DNA of 64,000 bases, from the NCBI GenBank assembly GCA_027596075.1, contig JADGJC010000147.1, positions 1 to 64,000 on the forward strand, in the 5' to 3' direction. Under the pieces are notes generated by a model that was not told the DNA's origin, searched no databases, and saw nothing but the letters and a program-made list of their open reading frames with translations. Position 1 is the first letter of the stretch. Each line of letters opens with the position of its first letter. Shown here in pieces: positions 12,798-24,019 of the stretch. Origin of the DNA: Rhizophlyctis rosea (taxonomy: Eukaryota > Chytridiomycota > Chytridiomycetes > Rhizophlyctidales > Rhizophlyctidaceae). Position numbers and translations under genes: made by a program.

Positions 12798-13759
12798 TCC
12801 AGGTGGGGCAAACAGTCCGCTGGCATCCTCACTAGATTGCTGAGCGCTTAAGAGCTTCGGCTTCTATGTAGGACATACCTCATATGGGATCCAGCTTTGT
12901 ACGGAATTCAACGCTTGAAGACCTGAATTAGTTTCTTGGACTGTGACTTGCGATTCATGAATTTGCCAGGCGAAGAAACGTCATTTTTGCTCTGTAGCAT
13001 GCCCGTGTTGTTTACATTAGGAGTACTTCCCTAGGGTTGCATGTGCAAAGTTGAAGGAATGCATAAAGTGCCTACAAAAGTCATCAGGTGGCACATGTGG
13101 ACTTGTGGCATCAGTCGAGATATGTAGACGTAGTACGCATATGCCAGTGTGTGTGTTTGGGCACAGGAACCTGATGAAAATGCCAAAAATCGCCCGCGCG
13201 GCGTATTCACTGCACAGCCTACAGACTGGAAAGCCAAAAAAAAAACCTGTGCTAACGACAGACGCGGCTGTGACATAACATAAAATGTCTGCCTCCCCAT
13301 GTCGTGCTTGCTAAGTTGCTATCGGTTGCCGTCTAAGCGTGTCCCAACCGATATCCGCAAGTTGACAGTACATGTGACATGAATTAACAAAAACTATTCA
13401 GAGATTTGGGTAGATACTGCGATAACTGCCGATGGACTCGGTGATTCTGAAAACTACTGAGGGGAATGGAAACCTTCAAACCTGAAATAGTGAGATCAAG
13501 GCACATGATTGCGGGCCAGATTGACGTGACGCAGGAATGATCAAGTCATAAGGTATTTCAGGTCATCAACACAATTCAAGGTGCAAGACATGAACACTAA
13601 AGCCATGGTGTCCACAGCTCCAAAGAAATCACGTATGACAATGCATCCACTTATTACAGTGAGTCTGTCCCGTGCTTCTTGGTCTTTTTATGCACGCTGC
13701 TCATGAACCTCATGATCGAAAGGCCTCACTGAGGTCAACTCCGTATGAGGTAGTATGCA

Positions 13760-13871
13760 TGCATGGGTGTCTGTAGTGTGAGAGACTTGACAAGAGGTTT
13801 TGATGATATAGACCTGGCGCACGAGGTCTGTTGTGTGCTGTATTCCCCGATCCAGTGCCTCAAGTGTAGAT
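13760..13871 (+). repeat. GH114 3' flank, copy 2
   Basis: Roughly 70 percent identical by eye to 12050-12157, in the same orientation. No GH114 coding remnant was found directly upstream, so only the flank survived or was copied. Confidence 0.6.
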
Positions 13872-15163
13872 ATGAAAAAAGTATTCATCCGCAATCTGGT
13901 TGCAGCGTTTTTATGGCGTTTATTACGTCCGAGGCAATGATCGGTCGGTTAGGGCGCATCCCAACCTCCCAGTCGAATGCACCCGTTCGCACCATGTTTT
14001 TTACTACGCTCTTCACTGTCTCACACCCCTAAATGGTCTTTGCACTGTTTACTCAGCAATCAAAGCTCATTTGAGCTGGATGTTCGATAAACAAGGATTT
14101 GATCTTCGTGACGTTTCTGTGCATGCTTCTTAGCCCTTGTTTGCGGCGTGCACCAGTGCTATTGTGTAGTAGGAGACACACATTTTCACAGACAGTGCCG
14201 GTTCTTCCTGGAACATCTTCATCCTTCATTTTCCGGTAATATTATATACCGCTTGGCTATTCCAAAGTGGATGCTCCTGTTGCATGTCCTTTGTTTTGCG
14301 CTTCACAATCCCCGGAACGGCAGTACGTCCACGATGCATAGACTCCTGTAACAGAACAGGCAGAAAAGGAAAGGTACCAGCCGGGCAAGACACAAAGTCA
14401 CCTTCAAATGAACTGCCGATGACATCAAGATTCCGTTCCCTTTGTTTTTCCATTCGTTGACGCACCGTATGCACGTTTGAAAGGCCATCTGGGCACCGTG
14501 TTAGAAATCAATCATGTATAGTAAAGGCTTGAAGAGTAGACAAAGCGTGACACACTGAAAACAAATCAGCCAAAAGAGGGTGTATCGCACAGTTGTATGA
14601 AATTTTCGCAATTTCTCTTCTTCGGCGTCATGCGGTGTGAGTGATTTTGAACGAGGGTGATTCAAAGCGAAGAAAGTGCTCTCATCAACTCGCGCTGAGA
14701 GTATTACAAACACTGTGTGGCACTGAATATTCAAACTCATTGAAGCACATACAGCTTCCTCCAAGCAGTCAAGGTAAAAATTTGGCGGCACAGCCACGTT
14801 GTACCGGTTACAACTACCTTAACTCTTTGGGGGGAGCTGTACGTCAGCACATCATGTTTGGCGACCAGTGCGACAATGGTCACCGGCAGACACTTGTCAT
14901 TAGCCTATACTTCAGTCTTTGATGCCTGCCTTTTTCGCTCAGACGGGCCCTAATCTCTGCTTCTGGCAGGAATGCAGTGCATAACAGCTTGCACTAATGC
15001 AGCCCTTGAAGTCCTTGAATTCAAGCATCAGCCTATCCCGCATCTACGAATAAAGTCAGGAAAATACTCTCTTGCCTCGGGAATACTCTTTCATGACGCC
15101 ATGCCGTCGCTTACTGACCAGTCATATTAACGCACTTCATAATGAATACTGTCAAAAATTTGA

Positions 15164-15195
15164 CCGATTTTACCCGATTTACCCGATTTTACCCG
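15164..15195. repeat. Short imperfect tandem of CCGATTTTAC units
   Basis: Three consecutive near-identical 9-10 base units (CCGATTTTAC, CCGATTTAC, CCGATTTTAC). Too short to assign a function. Confidence 0.5.
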
Positions 15196-18100
15196 CGCGC
15201 ATTCCGATGAGATATTCGCGGGAAACTTAGCATTCAATTGCTAAAGGCACGATGCCGGGTCGACGGCATGTAAGAGCGCTCACCACCCCAGCACGCTCTA
15301 AAACATTGAGCTGTCTTGGGTTGCTTATCTTTTGCGATTGATGATGGAAGTGACTTGACGGAGACATTTCATTTTTGAGGTTGGGTTGTAAGCCTGTCTT
15401 TTTTCACCATTTCATCGCAGTTGGAACCAGAAACTAGCACATGTAATCTATTCTCTTTAGCACGCACTAGGAACCTCCGAGACATCAAAGCGCGCAGTTG
15501 ATCATCTTAGGCAATCTGATACCTGAGACTTCAGGTTTGCTAATGTTTTTTTCTGTTTTTGACTTACGTGACATCTGTGCGGTGCACAGCAAGAATGACG
15601 CTTGCACTCCTCTCAGCTGCAAATCCAGCTACCTACCAACTTTGTTGATCAACTCCACAAATATCAGGGAGCAGCATAAGGCATCATCACATTGCTGAAA
15701 AATAATGATGCTCGGACGCGTTTGCTGTATTGTGGCGAACACGACTCATGGACGAGGTGGCCCACGCTTTTTTTTCGGGGACCATGCCAAGATCTCTCAA
15801 TGAGTCCAATAAGAGCTTTTGATTGCCAAGCAGTCAGCTAGGACTCTTATGACCGTTTCTCATCTCAGCATATTGCGTGAAGACGTCAAAAGCCTACAAA
15901 AAGTGAGAACGGTACCAGGCACGAGAGGGTCAGAACAAGCCACATGATGGTGGGCCAGACTGATGCGGCACAGTTATTGAAAGTGTTCGCCACCTGCATT
16001 CCCCAAATTGATGGAAGCAGAAGGCATCCTGCGAAACGCATGCAATTGAATAAAAGAATCAGCAAAGTAAGTTTGCCCACTAACACCAGTGCGGTAGACT
16101 TAATGAACTCATTATTGCAATATGGCTGGACGACCGGAAGTGAGCAGGTTTTGCTTCGCCACTCCGACTCTGATTGGAGTTGGTTGTCTTGATATTTCAT
16201 TGTCCTACGGGTGCCATTGAATATTCGTTGTACGCCTCTTTGATTCTTTTTGTGTTGTTGAATTTAGAATAGGCGAACATTTCGATGAAACAGATGACGA
16301 AGAGAAGTATCATTTTTCGTGGAAAAAAATGTTATGATGACACAACACTGCATTTTGAGCTGCCCGTGAGTACAAGTAAATTGAGCATATCGTACTGCGA
16401 AGGAGCCTGCAACCTCAGCTAACCTCCACAAATGCTATGTCTGCGCGTCGTCTGTGCGGCTTTTTCGTTTCAGCTCTCAACTTTCATGCCTAGGACACAT
16501 GAAGCATACAGCCTGCTATCGTTCACCGAAGAACATTCCTTCCTTGACAGCTCCGTCCACTGTTGCTGAGATGTGTGCGTGTAGGAGTGGTCAACCATAT
16601 CTTCTTGTCCGCCCCGTTCTGTAGGTTTGGGGCCCGTGGAATGAATGCAAACCTTTTGACCACAGTGGGGCCATCACTCCACATTCGATAACTTCGATAA
16701 GCACTATACACATTGGTGAAAAAGCAGGGGGTGCCCGTTCGAATGGGTTCAACATCACATCCGCAAGACGTAATGCTTCCGAACCATGCTCAAGACTCAC
16801 GCTATATTCGAACATAATGACCTTCAATAACAGGTGTGAGGGCCTCTTTCAGTCATGATTCCAAATCTCGGTTTGGGTGCGATTGGCCTTGGGAAGTAAT
16901 ACTTACTGCAGGCGTGACTGCAAAAAGAAAGCTTTTGGAGCAACTAAGTCAGGCTGGGCATGGAGGCGCCAGCGTACTTGGCGTCCATAGTTCATCGATT
17001 GCAAGAATAACAACCCATATGCCTGAGACATTGCATTTGTGACACTCTTGACAAGGCGCTCCTGAACAGATCAAAATCTTCGACCTACTAAGACACTTAA
17101 CTCTCCATACAACCCGGATCCATGCAGCTTACACACGAATCAACCTTGTGAGAAGGAACGCAGCTTCATCTTTGGAATTGGACTCGATGCATGCTTCAAC
17201 ACCAAATCGTCGTGGGGGCCAAAAAAGGATCTGCACGACGATTTTATGCCATTATGCTTCACGCGATCAGTCATAAGAAGCTCAAAATATCTTCCATGTA
17301 TACGACCTCCAGCATCGTCGTCAGCTTGCAAACAGGATCCGACAATAGTTGGCAAGCAAAGACTCTTACGTAGTCGCAAGATTCACTACCAGTGCTGTGA
17401 TCCAAGGCTCCGACACGTTGCTACTCGCGCCAGATTGGGTTTCTCTCGACTTGACTATGAGGGACGTGCGACGGCACTTTTTCTCCACCGAATTCAATAC
17501 TACGCTGACGGCACTTGTTCTCTCATGTTTATGGCGCTGAAGAGGGGATAAAAAACACACATTGCTTTTTCGAGGGCCTAGGGTCGCAGGATGGACTACA
17601 TGCCTATCCGTTCGCTGGGTGGAGGATTTCATCAGTACTTTGTATCTCTAGGTCAATAACAAAGCACGCGGATTCACAAATTCGCACTCAATTTTGACCT
17701 GAATCATGCGAACTGCTGCAAGACGCTAGTGAGCGTTTGTCGTGCTCATTGGCTTATTGCAAATGGTGCGGAAGTCTGTATTATACTGACCCTTCCATGC
17801 GCTGATTGTATGTCGTTGGTGCGGGAGACGACATAATGCTATCCAACAAAAAGGAACATGAAGCAGGCAAGGGACACAACTCGGATCGTCTCACAATACC
17901 GACCTAGAGCGGAAGTATCAGTCGACCTGCTGGTTGAGGTTCAGAGATTGAGTAAATCCCGGAAAGATAAACGGGACCTGAAGTTTTGGATTTGGATAGC
18001 GCACCACAGTAGTGACTAGGTTCCAGGCTTTCCCACGGTTGATCACCACAAAGATGAGTTACTCCTGAACCCGATCGTAATCGCGCGAAAAATAAAATCA

Positions 18101-18345
18101 TAATTAAAACAGGTAAAACACAATTCAAAGTGTGACAAGTAGCTAACGTAAGATATGATACAGGAAATCTTCGCGGGCCGGATGTCGCATCCAGCCAACG
18201 ACCCCACCACCAGCATGATGCATCCGCCAAGATCCGTCCAAGCGCACTGAACGACATCCGTCCCTTCTTGAGTCATCAATCCCCACCATGCTAATCGCCT
18301 CCCGTCCCCCAACTCCATCCCTTCCGACGAAACCCATCAACACAT

Positions 18346-19008
18346 CTACACGGTAGTAATCAACTTCTCGTTCAACTCCGCAACCTCCTTCTGCACCTCC
18401 TCATACGTCTCCCGGTAATCCGCGTCCTTCTTATCAACAACCATGACACAGCTCGTTGGTCGCTTCGTGGCACCTGCGGCTCCGAGGTCTTCTTTTGAGG
18501 GGACGTAGATGTATGGGACGCTGGCTTCTTCGCAGAGGACGGGGAGGTGGGAGATGACGTCGAGGGGGGAGATGTCGCCGGCGATGATTACGACTCTGTG
18601 AAATTGCGTGAGGAGGGGATGTTGTGGTGATATGATCATGGAGGTTGTGACATACCCTTTGCTTCCCTTTCGTAGTCCCTTTACGACTTCCTTCACTCCT
18701 CGCTTGACGTTCTTTCCCTTTGCGGCTACAGGGAATTTGTATTAGTGTCAGTTTTCGGGCAGCGCGAGAGTACGTTGATATAGCAGAACATTATGCTTAC
18801 CCTTCTTGACCGTCTTGTAAACCTTCTTTGTCAACTTCTTGCTGGCCAAGGGGTGGGAAATGGCATTGACGGCCTGAATTCTTGTCTCGTAGGAAACTCC
18901 CGAGTCCTCGTCCTTCTCTCCCTTGTCAGCCTTGTCGGCCTTGCTCTTTGTGGGTGTTGTTGCCTCGACCTCGGCCTTGCTCTTCTTTTCCTTCTTCTCC
19001 TTGGCCAT
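18346..19008 (-). CDS. NHP2: H/ACA ribonucleoprotein subunit Nhp2 (L7Ae family)
   Basis: Three exons on the minus strand: 19008-18801, 18725-18656 and 18595-18346, 175 residues in all; phases close at both introns (75 and 60 bases). The N-terminus is Lys/Glu-rich and disordered (MAKEKKEKKSK) with an SYETRIQAVNAISHPLASKKL block, then the L7Ae/L30e fold: KRGVKEVVKGLRKGSKG, VVIIAGDISPLDVISHLP, VPYIYVPSKEDLGAAGATKR. These are the hallmark motifs of Nhp2, which binds box H/ACA snoRNAs with Cbf5, Nop10 and Gar1 and supports rRNA pseudouridylation in the nucleolus. The GAATKR-type motif and the GDISP motif separate it from Snu13. Length is near the yeast protein (156 residues) plus a longer basic N-terminus. 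It is transcribed away from PUS10 across a 270-base interval. No irregularity was seen. Confidence 0.95.
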
Positions 19009-19278
19009 CGTGTCTAAGTGCTATGTAAATGGTGAATTGGAGTAAGTAACAAACAGGTTCAACCACCAATGTGAGAATTCACCCAACAAGAAAAATAGCA
19101 CCTGCCAGCCACTGTGGCGGAAGTCGCAGTCGTGGCTTGGAAGGCGCCACATAAGCAATTTCTGGGTTGAAGGTTCGGTTTCTTGAGCGCGTCTTTGGGC
19201 CCGGTTCGGGCTTTTCCCACACATTTATTTTTAGCCTGGGAAAATCTGTAAACACGATCAGCATTACGAGGAGCAAAT
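19009..19278. promoter_or_regulatory. Shared NHP2-PUS10 divergent promoter interval
   Basis: 270 bases between the two start codons. A CCAAT pentamer is present at 19066-19070 (+ strand). No clear TATA box was seen, as is common for housekeeping bidirectional promoters. Co-regulation is inferred from the head-to-head arrangement only. Confidence 0.55.
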
Positions 19279-21875
19279 ATGACAACGGCGAACACTTCGA
19301 TAGCGAGACGCTTACTCGCGCAGATATCGTCCACACACTTGTCCCTCATAAGCGGGCAACCGACCGCCATTGAAACACTTACTTTCCGCCTAATTTCCCA
19401 TAACTTCTGTCCCCGATGCGTCCTTCGATTCCTCGGAATACGCGATCGCTCACTACACAGACAATTTCCTTCCACCATCGGCATCTTCTCTCGTGCGCCG
19501 TTACCATCGAACTCAGTGGCATCGAAATTGCCAGACTTGCAACATCCCACCGGTGTCGATAAGTCACCGATACCAACAGCGTGTGAAAGTCAACAGCAAA
19601 TAGAAGTAGAAGCTCAGGAGGCAGCAGAGGGTGGGAAGGGGTTGAAGAGACCGAGGGAGCAGAATGACGAAGGAGGTTTGTGTTATGGCGCATCGTCTGA
19701 CATATATGAAGAACATCCTCATATATGTGCATTTAGAGAAGCGTATCAAACCCTCTCCCACAACTTCGTCAATTGCAGACTCGAGCACGCAAACACATAA
19801 TTCAACAACATCCCAGTCATCATCTGATAAATCAGCTCCTCCATCTGACTGCGTCTGCCCTGCATGCCTTGGTTTCATGCAATTGGACCACGACAAATTG
19901 GCTCAAACGGCTTATGAGAAGTTCAGACAAGAGAACTACGTGCTGGGGGAAAAGACCTTCCTGGTCAGCACACAACTTCCCGCACAGCTGGCCATTCGGC
20001 AGCGTTCGGCAGCCTTGTTAGTTGGGCATATCGTCAGGTATGAATGATGAATAATGGTTTGTTTGAATGAACAGTGGTTCTCATATGCTCTGGAATATAG
20101 CACCGATCTTTCTGACCTAACACTGCCGCCAGCTATCGAAATCAAAGAAATCTTCAAGTACCTCATCTCTGACGCATTCTCCGACGCATCAGGATTGGAG
20201 TTCTCTGCAACGGTACCGATTATATCGCTTGCAAAGCTGAAGGGAAATCCTGACTGACTTCCTCATCTCATATAGAGTCCGTTCGCAATATCATACCACT
20301 TTGAGCACCCTGAAACCACGACAGAATATGAGTTCATGACTAAAATCCCTGAAGCTGATTTTGGAATCAAGAAGGCTCGCCAAAAGGTTTGTTTGGAGAT
20401 ATCGTTTCCGGCATGTGTGTTACATCCCACGTCCACCTTGAAGCTCATGATCAACCGTCTCGTGCCCCAAGGGGCGCACTATTGTTCATGGCGCTTCCAA
20501 CGATAAGATCGTCAAATCCGTCGCTCTATTGAATTACGGGCATTTCAGCAAGTGAGTTTATCGGCCATACCCTGTTGTAGTGTGATGTGATGCTTACTCA
20601 TAGCCTGCAGAGCAAATATGTGCCCTCCACCTGCGGTCAAAAAGATGCCTAAAGTGGTGGATGTCAGTCTTCGTCATGAATCAGTATATGTCGCTGGTGA
20701 GTGCTTTTGCCAACCGTCACATCTCGAACAAATCGCTTACGAAAGGAATCCTGTCACAGGTCGGTATAACAAATACAAGAGAGGAATCAGTAATTCGCCG
20801 TGGGAAATCGATGGCAAGCGATTGGCTGAAGATTCCGTGGAGGAGCTGATGGCTCCGAAGATTGATGCTGCTTTCCGGTGTTCGGGTATGAACTGTGCCT
20901 TCTTTCGCCGCATTCATAACAAATCTCACCAACACTTCACCCCCCAGGCCACAAATTCTCCTGTGCCGGCCGCGAAGATGCCGACGTCCTCATGCTCGGC
21001 CACGGACGCCCGTTCTACTTTGAAATGCTGAATCCAAAAGTCGCGATGCTTTCGCAGAAGGAGATGTGTGATATTGAGAAAGGGATTAATGCGGAGGTTG
21101 GGGAAAAGATTGGTGTGAGGGATTTGCAGATTGTGACGAAGTGGGTTGTTGTGTTTTTGCTTTTCTGCGGGTTGGGAATGTGTGTTGATGTGGGTACGTG
21201 GTTTGGCAGAGATGATACGAGAGTGATGAAGGATTCTGCGAGTACGAAGTCGAAGAGTTATAGGTGGGTCGCTACTGGTGTTTTTGGTATGAAGAGCGAT
21301 GCTGATGTTATGTGCTAGTTGTTTGATCCAGCTTGCGAAACCGGTGACGCAAGCCAAGTTGGATGAGGTCTCCGCCATGGGGGAGATTAAGGTTGATCAG
21401 CAGAATCCTACTCGAGTACCACGGTCAGTGTAATTTTGGATTATTCGATGACTCGTCTCGGTATCTTCAGAATGGCTGACTCTCGCTTCCCATCTTACGC
21501 AGCCGCGCCGACCTCCTCCGCAAAAAAACCATCGAATCCCTCCACCTAAGATTCGACCCATACTCACCAACAGACTCTACGACCCATATCATCAACACCA
21601 CGAAATCACATGAACCCCTCTCCGGCACCAACCTCCCCACTAACAGCTCGACCGATGAAGCCGATTCCTCTATCCCCGAACACCAGCAGATTAGGGCAGA
21701 TATGAAAACAAGCGCGGGGACGTATGTGAAGGAGTTTGTGCATGGGGATGGGGGACGGACTCGGCCGTGTTTAGCGGAGCTCTTGGGGGTGGAGAGTGCG
21801 AGTGTTGTTGCGTTGGATGTGTTGGAGGTGCATTTGGAGTGGCCTCGGAAGATTGATCCGGAGCTTCATCAATGA
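19279..21875 (+). CDS. PUS10: tRNA pseudouridine synthase Pus10
   Basis: Eleven exons: 19279-19675, 19737-20020, 20075-20212, 20276-20386, 20472-20551, 20611-20696, 20760-20885, 20948-21140, 21210-21263, 21319-21423, 21503-21875; 648 residues. Phases close throughout. The intron at 20021 has a weak GTTGGG donor, so that junction is the least certain. The N-terminal zinc-binding part has FCPRC (Cys44, Cys47) and CVCPACLGF (Cys171-176), followed by the accessory THUMP-like region (EIKEIFKYLISD, YHFEHPETTTEYEF). The catalytic domain has ESVYVAGRYNKYKRGISNSP and GREDADVLMLGHGRPF, containing the conserved aspartate block, and ends with AGTYVKEFVHGD and GGRTRPCLAELL. Pus10 makes Psi54 and Psi55 in archaeal tRNA and Psi55 in some eukaryotic tRNAs. 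Length and domain order match animal and protist Pus10. The start ATG was chosen as the first in a frame leading straight into the zinc motif. Confidence 0.93.
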
Positions 21876-23949
21876 TGATGGCGATTGATTTGGGCATTTT
21901 GCAATTTGAAGTCATCGCATGTATCGCTTACTTCAGTTGGGATGTAATATGTCTGAGGCCATCATTTTCCGGATCATATACACTTTGCATATTCCTCTTG
22001 AATCGTCCTTGATATAAAGATATATAGATGAATATTCGCGCATGTCAATAGGGGCTAAAGACCGCATCAGACCTTTACCCTACCATTCTGTTGAATCCAT
22101 CATTTTTCCTGCATTCTCCATCAAGGCAGTTTATCTGCAATCAGTAGGGATGCGCAGTAAAGGCCGGATGTCGGCACAGCGCGTCAGAACGGATCGACCA
22201 ACAACTTGCCAAAACAGAGCCAGTTGTGCAGCTTGTGCTATTGAGCGCGCATCACGTCTTGGCTACAATGTTGCAGCGGTGAGATCAAAGCAAGGTCGAA
22301 GGCTGAATTGACTTCATTCCAATGAACAGGCAGGAAGGGACAGCTGCAACTGCTACATGAATCAATCCAGCGGATATGTTTAGCAGAATGTGCAGGAAAA
22401 GGACACCACCGTGATTCATGGCTCACTCTTAGGAACCTTGCCCTCTACTTTGCGGGTTTTTCTTTTTCCACCTTTGAACTATTTGCATCGCGCGCTTTAT
22501 ACTTCTCATGGTTGCATTGCGGAACTTGGCCTGGACGTGAAGTCCATGAATTGAAACTTCTGGATGCATGGACGCTACAATGCAGAAAGGCTCATAGAAT
22601 CTAGCTCGGCCGGGATGTTTACAGGTCTCGAGGAGCAGTGTCGATCATCTAGGATGCACAAGCCTTTGATGAGGACGATGCATGTGGGCCATCATACTTC
22701 GTGACCATATGCAAATGCGCGCGTAGTTTGAACCTTCCTTTTTGGTGCCTCACAACCTCATGCTCAAGCGCTGACAGGAAACCCCTGCATCGGCGTCAAT
22801 CCATTTGAATTGACTTGGTATAAGTGCATCAGAAACACAAAAAATGGAACCGTGCGGCTTCGTCCTCACATGAAGGGATGAAGTGATTGCACTTTACCCT
22901 TGCGGAGATCCCTTCCACACCAAGACGTGTTGAAGGCACCTCAATGTAGTGGACAGTACATGGCGTATATATCAAATCGTTGCGTTGCAACGCTGTGTGT
23001 GACAGCTTGTCATCTTCGTTCGCATGAGATTTGGGCAATTATGACACTGAAGGAGTTTTTGAGTTTATCATCAACATCCTAGTCCGCGAAGCTTGATAGT
23101 CACTCGTTCTTTTGGTCCATAGATTTGCGATCGAAAGGTATCATGCGCAAATTTGCAGAGGACGAGGAATGGGTTGAACTTTTTGAACGTATTGTGTCCA
23201 GTAGTAACGGGGAACTTGTCAATCAGGTCGTAAAAGAATTGGATTCCGACTGAAGTGTCGCCGTCTAGCTTGAAGCTGCACATGCCAACTCCGCAACAGA
23301 AACACCTCTATGATTAAGCTTTCAGTGTGACGTTCCAAAATATAGATGCAATGGCCGTAGGCAACTATTTGACATCATTACTGCTGATAACGTGACAAGA
23401 ATCGGGTCATGGGCTGCATGCACACTCTGCTGGGAAAAAATGATTTTGGAGCAGATAGAAGAAATCACTACAAAGCCTGGAAGACTTGGAAAGACTGCTC
23501 TTCGCGCAGGGAATTTTTTGCCTGATCCGGTCTGTGTACCCCAGCATTCCAGCTTGAAGAGGATGGGGTCGACTGCTCTTGGTAAGCCAGAATCTGAAAA
23601 GGAATCACAAACCTTACAAGAATATACACGGACGCGAACCATCGGGTCTGCCTCAGGGTACTTAGTCTGGTAAAGAGTGGTACTTTTGCGGTCTTGCTTT
23701 CACTGTTTGTTCAAGGCCCATTCCAAGTTCTTTACGATCACACTTTCCAAATGAGGAACCTCCGAAGCGCGCAGGCTCCGAAATGCGGTGCATGGTTGCA
23801 CATTGGTTTTCCCCGTTGCCAAATTTGGCGTTGTTGAGTCAACTTGGTATCGTCTTGTGTAACAGCACGGCTGAGATCCCATTGCCACATGGCCAGAAAT
23901 GTGGGGTCGATACCGGGAAAGAGAGCCAAAAGGAGTGAAAGTGTAAATC
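21876..23949. other. Gene-poor interval
   Basis: About 2.1 kb between PUS10 and the LPMO promoter. No coding region, tRNA or repeat was recognised. Confidence 0.55.
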
Positions 23950-23955
23950 TATAAA
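23950..23955 (+). promoter_or_regulatory. TATA box of the LPMO gene
   Basis: TATAAA lies 65 bases upstream of the LPMO start codon, a sensible distance for a core promoter with a short 5' leader. Confidence 0.5.
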
Positions 23956-24019
23956 GTGCAAACAGGAGTAGCAACATCCCCACGATAAATTTGTTTCGTC
24001 ACAAAACTCATTTGCCAAC

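Larger units (their letters stand above)
12049..18345. other. Gene-poor interval with a duplicated GH114 3' flank
   Basis: About 6.3 kb without a supportable gene. It holds a diverged copy (13760-13871) of the sequence that follows the GH114 stop codon, a small cysteine-rich open frame at 12606-12797, and a short tandem of GATTTTACCC-like units at 15164-15195. The rest shows no domain, tRNA or repeat that I can recognise. Confidence 0.55.
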
